A DNA stretch of 64,000 bases, from the NCBI GenBank assembly GCA_028564705.1, contig JAPXFQ010000166.1:620001-684000 (forward strand), read 5' to 3'. Below are positions 1 to 64,000 of this stretch, one piece after another. The notes beneath the pieces are model-generated. The model was not told where the DNA came from, did no database searches, and saw only the letters and a program-made list of their open reading frames with translations. This stretch comes from Apricaphanius iberus (taxonomy: Eukaryota; Chordata; Actinopteri; Cyprinodontiformes; Aphaniidae). Both the position numbers and the translations under genes were made by a program. The first letter of the stretch is position 1; each line of letters starts with the position of its first letter.

Positions 1-2820
1 TCTGGATGCAATGTAACACACAACAGTGCACTTTAAAAGTTTCTTCATGAGACTGATTATTAACCATGCCCAATGGTCAGTTTTTTTATTTGCATGTCTC
101 CACACTTTACTACTTCACCTCCTTCTGACCTGCAGCGCTAAAAAAGAAATATTCAGTTGTTCCACAGTTCAAAATCCAAAAGTGAGGGGACATCAGCTCA
201 ATCAGAGGGTTTCCTGTTGAGGCCGCAGCCTGAGGTCTGGCCCTGAGATAATTATAGCCTCCTGAATCTGTCCTTGACCGAAAAGCGAGGCTGACAAGAG
301 AGTCCCCATGCACCTCATTACTCCCGCAAGCTAAGCGATTGATTGCGCCTTCTCAGTTGTATGACATTAACCATTCAGGCAAATCAAGACAGCTGAATCT
401 GTTGTTGGACGCTTCCTAGCAGATTCAGTCATATTTCCTACGAGTCCAGAATGGAAGTTCTGTCTCACATGAACACGTGAGCAGCAGGCAGAATGTGTAT
501 CTCTGTTTCCAAGCTGCTCCCAAGACAGTAATAACATGACGTTTATTTGTGTGTAACTGTATGACTTGTAGAGAACTGGCAGACATTTGCCACAGCTGGA
601 TCCACAAGTAAAAAACATAAAGTGCACTGCTGACTAAAAAAAAACAACAAAAAACTGGATGCAACTGGCGCTCTGCAAACCAGACTAAATTTAGAGGAGG
701 CACAAAACCCCTCATGATGCGAGTTAAAACCTTTCTAAAGATAACAATGCAGATTCAGATCACACAGAAACAACTACTGCTGCCCATCTGTTTGGTAACA
801 TTTAAAGACCTTTAAAACCCCCAAACAAGAAACCTTTTAGATCCTAATACAGTCAGTATGTTCACATGCAGTAAGAAAAAGCAGACTTATTGCCCAAGTC
901 TGGCTGAAGTTGAACCGAAATAGACCTTGTGTTATCGGACCAACACACCCAGACATTGCGATTAGAAAATCCCATCTCTCTGTATGTAAACTCAAACCCT
1001 GGCTTAGCTGAGCTATTCCCGTGAAGTGATGACAACACGGAAGCAGGAACAACACCGGCACACAATCAAACAACAAAATGTTCTGTGCAGCAGCGTTGTT
1101 GTCTTCCGTTTCTTCGGTCATTGTACATATCCTGCTTTTACTCCGTCTGCTTCACTGCTGCCAGCATTTGTTTACCATCTGTGTGACTCTGTAGGCCAAC
1201 CGGAAGAATGTTAGCGCAAAGGGACGGATTTCGACACCTAGTGTCGCGGAGTCAAATGCAATGCATTTAATAATTCGATTTTCTGAGTGACACTTAAACT
1301 GGGATAAAAACTCCCTGTCTGGTTAAGCTATTGGTCCGATTACTGCTAAAACTCTATTTACAGAGTTTATAGATTTGCATGGAAACGTACTGAGTGTCAG
1401 GCTAAAATTTAAATAAACACACAACCACAAACCGCTCACTGACATACGCCACGTGTCTCCAAATCCTGGGCCTCAAGGGCTGGTGTCCTGCCAGTTTCAG
1501 ATGCATCTCTGCTCCAACACAGCTGATTCAAATGGTCCAACTACCTCCTCGGCATGGCAAAGTCCTGCAGAGGCCCGCTAACGAGCCGTCATTTGATTCT
1601 GGTGTGTTGCACCAGGGAAAAAAGAAAATATGCAGGATACTGGCCCTTGAGGCCTGTATTTGAAGATTCCTGACATAAGCCGTTGTCCAGCATGGTGGTG
1701 TGACATCATACTTTGGACACCTTATAGTATTTCAGAGTTAAAGGTGACTTCATTTGCAAAACACTCACATGTGATCCAGATTATACAATTATGTCGTACA
1801 AGGCTATGTTGTGCAACATTTTTTTTGTCTATAAGCTGCAGCCCATTAAAAGAATCTAAGTTAGGTTTAGGTGGCCAGTCTCAGAGAAGCTGTTTCCACA
1901 TGTGTTCCTGAGCTTTTTTGCAACAGACCTTTGTGTTCATTCGGAATATAGTCGCTGCTGAAGCCCATTAGTTCTGAAGAGGCTGCAGACTACACCTCAA
2001 TAGTTTAATGCAATGCAAAGTTTTCCCCAGTATTACAAACAATGTATAGTGAATGAGACAGAGATAGTGATATAGTAACACTATGAGAAAGCAAATTCAG
2101 GCTTGGTTCCCTTTACATTTCCTCTCCAAGGCTGTCTGATAAGTCTACACTAGCAGGAAACAACTTTTGATTCCAGATTGAACCTGAACAGAATCAGAAG
2201 TAAAAGAGGGTGGGACTAAATTTGAGCAATTGTTTAAAACTTATTTCTAGTTTGCTTATCAAGGAAAGCATACAGAGAAACCGACTATACATTTGTGTGA
2301 TTCCAGGCTAGGATCAGCTTTTTATGATAAATGGGGGACCGGTTGCCTCGTTGCTCTGCAGCATGGCTGAATCAGATTTTCCAGCTTTCAGAGAGAAAAT
2401 CAAAACTGCATTTGTTATTTATCCTCTTTAGCTTGGTATTTAAATCCTCGCTAGAGTCAAAGTTGGTTTTATTTATTGCATAAAGCCCTTTACAGAAATT
2501 AGTGTTCACACAGCTAGAGGAACAGACTCACCTTCTGAATAGGGGGCAACCTTCTGCTCTCCCTATGAACTGCCTCTAAAGCCTCCATCTGCATTGCTAC
2601 GATTCCTGTGGGTCAGACACAGGGATCAGTAACAGAGTACACACACAGCAAGTGCACATGTCCGTACGTATCCACTTTCTGAGACCGCCTGACATATCAG
2701 GAGTTATTGAGTTTATTCATTTCTGTAGGTGTTGGCATCAACTCAGAATACATGCATGCCAGAGGTACGGAGCACAAAGCGCAGGGAATCTGGGTGGTGA
2801 CTTGAGTGTGAATGCTGCAC
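1..2820 (-). other. sbf2: sbf2 intron (3' of last visible exon), incomplete
   Basis: Intronic sequence running off the left edge. Apart from the hairpin repeat at 1465-1656, I recognise no gene, RNA or transposon in it. The ORFs of 60-117 codons here have no family signature, and those at 2652-3073 overlap the sbf2 exon in other frames. Confidence 0.6.
1465..1656. repeat. Short hairpin MITE-like repeat (hAT-type)
   Basis: The left arm at 1465-1491 (cctgggcctcaagggctggt...) is the reverse complement, with a few mismatches, of 1632-1656. The interior also pairs partly (ctgattcaaat on the left, ctggtgtgttgca on the right). The whole unit is about 190 bp. It resembles a very common non-autonomous fish element whose ends read CCTGGAGGGCCGGTGTCCTG as I recall. 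No clear 8-bp target duplication survives. Confidence 0.6.
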
Positions 2821-58167
<55,347 letters not shown>

Positions 58168-58775
58168 CTGTAAAGACATTATGGAAGAAACATAATTTTT
58201 TATCATTAGTTACAATGCTCAAACATAGAGCTCTCCACAACCATTGCATAACTGGTAAATATGATTAAAAGTCATAAAATCAAGTAGCAGAACATTGCAT
58301 TGTAAAATCTAAAAGGTAATATGGGTCTCCCCAAAGTTCTGGTACTTCTTACAATGTTCTCTTCAGCTCACCGAAGATATTTTCTATGAAATTTCAGTCT
58401 AATGACTGAGACGACCATTAAAAAAAGGTCGATTTTATGTCTTGTGGACCATTTTTGTGTAATTTTGGTCGTATGTTTAGAGTAAGTATCCCTCTGAAAG
58501 ATGAAGTAATCAGCCACTTATTAAGTTTCTTTCAGAGGCCACCCCATCTTTAGAAGGACTGTCGAAATTAACACATTAACGCAGATTGATTATATTTTTT
58601 AGTGCATTAACAAATACAGACATTGACCCACCCTGTTTATCCTACAATTCAACCCGTGCGGCTTCAGCGTTAGCTCCTCACATAAACAGCATTGGAGACC
58701 AAAACTGCATCCATGAGAACATCTCCATCACTCCCTGCTCTGCTGCGCGTTTAGTCTACAGAAAGAGACGCAATT

Positions 58776-58954
58776 ATGTCTTGTGCTTTTGGCTGCAAAA
58801 ATCACCTTGATAGAAACAACAAAACGTGCAAGTTCTATTTCATCGGCTCGCCCCTTTTAAGGCAAACAAGACGTCTTTGGTTCCAAGCGATCAGAAGCAT
58901 TTGGAATGAGCAGATGATTAAAAACAACAATTTGCAGTGACCACTTCAGATCAG
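58776..58954 (+). pseudogene. THAP-domain exon remnant (P-element-like?)
   Basis: THAP domains are zinc-binding DNA-binding modules of P-type transposases and derived host proteins. From ATG at 58776 the frame reads MSCAFGCKNHLDRN, then KTCKFYFIGSPLLRQTRRLW and FQAIRSIWNEQ, hitting a stop at residue 54. Shifting by one base just before the stop restores CSDHFRSG. This gives the full C2CH pattern: C3 and C7, about 47 residues, then C-x2-H. FRSG is followed at once by gtaagc, a splice donor, as in P-type elements whose THAP domain is one exon. One frameshift, so not functional as it stands. The host transposon body was not found. Confidence 0.7.
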
Positions 58955-59129
58955 GTAAGCCTTCTTGGCTAACAAACAAGACAGCATGGCTAACCAACAC
59001 TGCAGCTGCGAGTTAACAACAAATAATAACAGTGGGTAATGGAGTTCTGTAAAGGATCAGTGTCACACCATTTACGCAAATATGGCAGTGTGGATAAACA
59101 AAAAATCCCTTTATTGTTTAAAAGAGCTC

Positions 59130-59330
59130 AATTCAAAAATACTTGACTGATCCCAGAGGAAATTGTTATTGAGTTATTGTATTTCATATTATTTGATTGG
59201 TCAAGGAATTGCTGTAGAACCTGGTGGTTGTGGGCAGGAAGGACCTCCTGTAACAGGTTGTGTTGCAGCAAAACTGAAAAAGACTGACTGTTGTTGATTG
59301 TGCCATTAAGCGTGTGCTCATAGTTGTTCA
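59130..59330 (-). repeat. Dispersed LINE-derived 3' sequence
   Basis: Text such as actgatcccagaggaaattg, gggcaggaaggacctcctgt and ttgtgttgcagcaaaactga is typical of the 3' untranslated part of a fish non-LTR element, here inverted. A related piece may lie at 20711-20800 (ttattgtcccttgagggaca). Confidence 0.5.
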
Positions 59331-59854
59331 ATATTAATAAGAAACAGTCAGTTTCACATTCAGAAAATGTTATCCAGTTTGTTTGCCTTAGCATCTGGCT
59401 AAAATTTAAATACCCTAGTGGCCAGTAGCGGAATTGAGAAAATGGCCTCTGCGTCATGTAATATTTACATGCAAAAACAAAAGAGCTCATACCATGACTG
59501 TGAAAATTTTCCCCTGGGAAAATATTCAAAGCATAAACGTACTGGGCATCAGCGTGTTACTCCATAACGTCACGGCTAAACGTAACAGCCCTATAGAGAG
59601 CACAGACAGGACATCCTGTTCCAGTGCAGTAATTACATCTACTGAGCACGCCATGGAGCAGGAAGTAGCATGATTAGAATGTATTTTCCCTGGAAAACGT
59701 CAGCAAAGGTACAGCTTACAGTGCATTTGACTTGGGATTGATTGAAAAGCAACAACAAACTTAGAAAAATGCAACAAAGTGCATTTAATTTGCAGTAAAA
59801 ATAAGACCCTCACAAACACCCTTACGGCCAGAACATGAATGCTTTTATCATTAT

Positions 59855-60126
59855 GGTAAATGGACTGTACTTTTATAGCGCTTTATATAGTCCCTACGAA
59901 CCCTAAAGTGCTTCACGCTACATTCAGTAATTCACTCATTCATGCACACATTCACACACTGGAGCTACAATGTAGCTACAGCTGCCCTGGGGCGCACTGA
60001 GAGAGACGAGGCTGCCTGACCACCACGAGTAAGCAACGAGGACACAACGACAGAGACAGTCAGGGTTGGGGCTCTAACCGGCAAACCTCCGATCACAAGA
60101 TGAACTCCTAACTCTCGAGCCACGGT
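59855..60126 (-). repeat. SINE-like unit, inverted
   Basis: Starts ggtaaatggactgtactttt atagcgc..., continues cctaaagtgcttcacgctac, cacactggagctacaatgta and agctgccctggggcgcac, and ends aactctcgagccacggtc. It is the reverse of the type of unit at 13757-14016 but keeps its other end. Confidence 0.6.
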
Positions 60127-60739
60127 CTATTATCTGAACATAAAATATGTTAGAAAAGATAAACCTTTCTGTTTCTAAGTAAAATATATTCATTATATTA
60201 TTTTGCTCTGGTCAAAGATTAAACCCCACAGAGCTCTACGTACAACCGAGTAAAGTAAGTCTTGCACAAATTCTCTAAAGCACACCAAAGCTAAGCAAAT
60301 TTTAGAACTCATTTGGGCACAGAAAATCAGAAACAGTGTTACTATAATAAAACTCATCTAAAAAAGGATTAAGGTCTCAAAGCGGCAGAATGACTCATTT
60401 TCAAAGCTGACTCAAAACATCGGCAGTTTGATAAAAACCGAGGTTGTTGGGGAACAGTGGTTAGGTAGACCTGCATTGTTATAAACTGTTGTCTCTGATG
60501 CATGAGCTGCAGAACAGAGAAACTTTGAAAATGGGAGTGACACAAAAGAGGGGGGCAGACCACTGAAGGTAGGCAGGTCAGAGAGTTGAGTGTTTGTGTC
60601 TGGCTTTTCTCCGTTTTTGCTGGAGGCTCAACTGGCTCTGAAAATGTTGTTTAGACTGCTCCTTTGGTCTAAAAGAGCCTGACAGAAGGGGTGGGTTAGA
60701 GCAAAACAGATGGAATAATGGGTAAATGGATGCGTGGGG

Positions 60740-60865
60740 TAGTGTGGAAAAAGACACAAGAGCGGAGGAGATGGACAAAGGAGTCAGAGAGGAGAAGGAG
60801 AACAGGAAGACGGAAATTGTGAGCGGAAGTGAGGAAAGAAGGAGAGAGGGAGGGATTTGGTCGGT
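60740..60865. repeat. Purine-rich tract
   Basis: Plus strand is almost all A and G (ggagatggacaaaggagtca, gaggaaagaaggagagaggg). No coding signature. Confidence 0.5.
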
Positions 60866-61699
60866 TCAACCTGGAGGTTTGGACCAAGAGGCCAGCATCT
60901 TCCAACAGATACAATAGCCCACAGGAAATCTGCTCAAAACGGCATTGTGGTGAGGTGTGTATGTGTGTTTGAGTGTGTGCAGTGTGACCAGACAGGATCT
61001 GAGGACAAGTGCGGAAAACTGAGCTCGTCCTGAAGTATTCCAGCTATGCCATTCATTGTTGTCATGAAGGAGATAAACACATTTGGAAGTGAATTGCGCT
61101 GACGATCACTTGAGATATAACATCCTGTGTGCGTATGGATATGTGCACATATGCACATTGATTATAGTTGCGGTTGGTTGATATGTTGTTGACAGAAAAT
61201 TGTAGGATGTTTTTGGTGTTGGTGCATTTAATGAATAGGAGATACAATTGTATTTTTAGGTATTTGCCTAGCCCATCTCCGGCTCCAGAACCACGTGTCT
61301 CTTTGGGCCCTCCACTGTGGCTCTTATAAAGCCAAATAAGATTTGTTTTCTTATTATAAAGACGAGAAGGGTTCTGTTTGCAGTTCATGTTTTTACAAAA
61401 TATCTACATTGAATTTTTTACAAAATGGAGTAAAGATCGTACAAGGCTTTTAAAAGTAATTTTATGTTTCTTTGTTTCAAAATATGTATGCACATTTCAA
61501 GTTGGTTAGCCAACTATTGTGATTTTCATTTTACTGAATAGAGTTTTTCGCGTCGTAAAGGTTAGAGGACTCATTTTGTTCTAAAATCTAAAAATAGAGA
61601 TACATTTTTTATTGCATTTTTATAACTTTCATAATACAACAATCCATTTATCTTATTATATTTACATCATATTCCTGCGAATTCAAAAGGTTGCTGATC

Positions 61700-62400
61700 C
61701 CTGGCTTAGCCCGTCACAAATCAGAGCAGATTCAAACACTGTACAATTGACAGCTGCGTCTCTAAAGGACGGTCTCTCTGGTACGCTGGTCCGCAGTACT
61801 GGGGCCCCACAGTAACAGTGCTGCCACCATTCTTCTGCACCCTCGACAGTGCAGACTTCTCCAACAACTCCCCACGCTGCCAACTACAGAAGTTCTCTGA
61901 TGACTCTGCCATAGCCGGCCTCATCACAGGTGAGGACGACTCAGAGGACTCTGGACTTTGTGGACTGGTGCCAGCAAAATCACCTGCTGATCAACGCTAG
62001 GAAAACCAAGGAATTGGTGGTGGATTTTCGGGAGACGCAGAACCAACACACTGACACTGGTGAACATCCAGGAAGTGGATACTGAGATAGTGGACACTTA
62101 TAGGTACGTAGTTGTTCCCCTGAATAATGAATTGGTCTGGAACCACAACGCTAATGCTTAGAGGAAGGGTCAGAGCAGACTCTACCTGCTGAGGGGACAG
62201 AGGTTATATGGAGTCCAGGGAGCACTGTTAAGACCCTCTATGACTCTCTGGTGGCTTTTGTAATTTTTTACAGTGTTGTATGTTGGAGCAGCAATTTATG
62301 TACAGCTGAGTGAAAGCGGTTGGAATAACTCATCAGGAAGGCCAGCTCTGTTCTAGGATGCACCCTGGATGCAGAGACAGAAGGACTCTAGCCAAAATAA
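61700..62400 (+). pseudogene. Rex1-like LINE reverse transcriptase, decayed
   Basis: Reads, in shifting frames, as the RT of a Rex1/CR1-group LINE: VLPPFFCTLDSADFSNNSPR, CQLQKFSDDSAIAGL (the catalytic F/YxDD box), then WCQQNHLLINARKTKELVV, DFRETQ, TLYDSLVAFVIFYSVVCW and IRKASSVLGCTLD. At least five stops or shifts. Ends not defined. Confidence 0.75.
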
Positions 62401-62448
62401 CATAACTTATGGCAAGAGTCTCTGACCCCATGCATGGAAATTTTGCTG

Positions 62449-62487
62449 AACGTTCATTCCTGCATCCTAGATGCAGGAATGAACGTT
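62449..62487. repeat. Perfect 17-bp hairpin
   Basis: aacgttcattcctgcat, loop cctag, atgcaggaatgaacgtt. It lies just after the Rex1-like remnant. Not followed by a T run, so no terminator is implied. Confidence 0.85.
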
Positions 62488-63451
62488 TCTGCAGGTCCTT
62501 TTTCCCTGCAGCTTTCAGAACATTTAACCAAAACTGCTCTCAACAACCATAAATGTTTATACCAGCACTAATCACCCGAACAACTGCTACTGTTATAATT
62601 TGCACATTATTTTTCTCAGTTTATACTAACTTATTGGAAGTTATATGTTTACTCTTTAGGTACAATGCATAATCTATATATATTTCTAATATTCTAAATG
62701 TGTGTTTTGGTCCGTTCACATCTGCCAAAATGTCTACGCCCAGAACGGCAAGATCACATGTTAAGTCTATGGTTGAGTCTCCACTGTGCATTGTGTGCTT
62801 TGCCTGCAGCAATTATTGAAACTTTTGTTGCTTTCCAAGCTTCAAAGCAGCAAAGCTCGCAACGCAGAAGTTGATCTAGAATAATTTTCTGCGCTGTCTC
62901 CTGAGTATCAACCAATCAGAGTGTCTCGCTGTAGTGACGTGCCCGACGTCGACGTTGTCTAGCCAGCCGCGATATGCCAGAGTTTATAACATCCGGCAGA
63001 GAAAGGCCTGCTCATGCACTTTGCAAGTTGTAGCATTAAAAAGATATAGGCTTCAAACTAGTTACTTTTGAGCGTTTTTGAGAAAACTTTGGTTTGGTAC
63101 CGAAATTGGTATCAAGAACCGTGGATTTTCACTGGTGTTGGCACAGAACAGTGAATTTGATAATGTGAAAACACTAATCTGTTGTGCTTTCTGTAAACGT
63201 TATTTTAAGAATAAAAACTTCTTTGTGGATATACACGCAAGAAAAACATGTTGAAACCAAAAAAAAAGAAAGAAATTGGACTTAAGAATGGTATTTCTAT
63301 TTTAAAATTTATTCACACAATACATTCCTAAGTATATAATAAATGTCGAATGGGTAACTGTTAAGTCACAACCGGAAACTAATCAAAGACATTTGTGAGA
63401 AGGTTACCAAAACAGCAGTGGAAAAACACTTGTAGATGTCTTGCCCTTTGA

Positions 63452-63919
63452 GTGACAGAGCAACAGACAGCCACAGGGACACTGGACAGAATCACTGGAA
63501 CACCTAGTGAAAGAAGCATTAACCATGCTGTACATTTATCTATAGCACTGCAAAGTCATCCCCCGCAGTGCAGCAAATGCAAAGGTCAATGCAAAGGAAA
63601 GCTGGCCTTTAAACATTGCATGCTCACACGTAGAGACCCACGCATGTTGCAGAGAGAAAGGGCATCTCTTGTTCCCAAATTAGACCCTAATCAAATGACA
63701 CAGGAACTCTGGGACACACTGGCTGATGTCAAAGCAGACGAAATCGCTGCAGCTCAGCTAACCTTTCTGCATCTGTGCTGCGACTTAAGATTTGCAAATA
63801 CACAATTCAGCAACTCTGACTGCAGCACTCCATATGCAGACCTGCTAAACATAGGACTGAGCAGCAATAATAATAATAAAAAAATAAATAAAAAAAAGGA
63901 AAACGGGAACAGGGAATAG
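63452..63919 (+). other. Unexplained 155-codon ORF in intron
   Basis: Starts MTEQQTATGTLDRITGTPSE. It has a short cysteine group, CSKCKGQCKGKLAFKHC, resembling part of a zinc-binding motif, then a charged stretch, and ends in Asn/Lys from an AAT/AAA tail. I do not recognise a family. Base composition is higher in GC than the flanks. It could be a remnant of a transposon gene or chance. Confidence 0.25.
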
Positions 63920-64000
63920 TGAACTATTGCCTGAGCCGGATGAGACGACATTCTTATGCTATGACTGGACAATTATGCCGCCTCAAGCCGGTGCAGGCTG

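Larger units (their letters stand above)
58168..64000 (-). other. sbf2: sbf2 upstream intron, incomplete
   Basis: Runs off the right edge. It contains a THAP remnant (58776-58954), LINE- and SINE-derived pieces, a purine-rich tract (60740-60865) and a hairpin (62449-62487). In 60127-60739, 60866-61699 and 62490-63451 I recognise no gene. The stretch 62690-63010 looks like an unclassified repeat. Confidence 0.5.

Noticed and set aside
1..2820. Next sbf2 exon (start of GRAM) at the left edge
   Set aside because: No minus-strand frame with the expected [18 protein letters not shown] sequence was seen.
58168..64000. First two coding exons of sbf2 in the right-hand part
   Set aside because: Looked for minus-strand sequence coding MARLADYF-like and FPQGIEL-like ends with splice sites; none found, so they are placed outside the window.

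Overview
The window is vertebrate genomic DNA, almost certainly from a teleost fish. It has multi-exon coding sequence with GT-AG introns. Its introns are full of fish-type mobile elements: Tc1-like and hAT-like DNA transposons, 5'-truncated LINEs with short target duplications, a SINE with a TTA tail, and long TA/CA microsatellites. Nothing bacterial or viral is seen: no operons, no ribosome binding sites, no CRISPR.

One host gene is recognised. On the minus strand, 18 consecutive coding exons lie between 58167 and 2821. They splice together with matching phases into about 805 codons of sbf2 (MTMR13, SET-binding factor 2). The window holds the tripartite DENN module and the following SBF2 region. 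The first roughly 47 codons lie beyond the right edge. The GRAM, pseudophosphatase and PH parts lie beyond the left edge. No promoter, start codon or poly(A) site of the gene is inside the window, so everything between exons is intron.

Region by region (plus coordinates). 1-8230: the two introns flanking the most 3' exon; the second holds a four-level transposon nest (old Tc1-like relic, then a LINE and an hAT-like element, then an intact Tc1-type element with a 347-codon transposase). 8231-8833: two exons. 8834-30139: two long introns with hAT-like elements, a LINE 3' end, a Tc1 relic, and a 0.7-0.8 kb segment present twice. 30140-37067: ten exons in 7 kb, the densest coding part. 37068-50481: two long introns around one exon, with a second LINE copy, a 5.1 kb composite of three Tc1-type copies containing a 0.69 kb near-perfect palindrome, and 0.87 kb of TA/CA microsatellite. 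50482-58167: four exons. 58168-64000: upstream intron with a THAP-domain remnant, SINE- and LINE-derived pieces, a short hairpin and an unexplained 155-codon ORF.

The strongest observations are three. The first is the Tc1-type transposase: its second catalytic D and its E are 38 residues apart (DD38E), and it is present as one intact and several rearranged, nearly identical copies. The second is the composite palindrome, which is bounded on both sides by the same (5') terminal inverted repeat and TA dinucleotides. The third is a duplicated 0.8 kb segment lodged inside a dispersed repeat.
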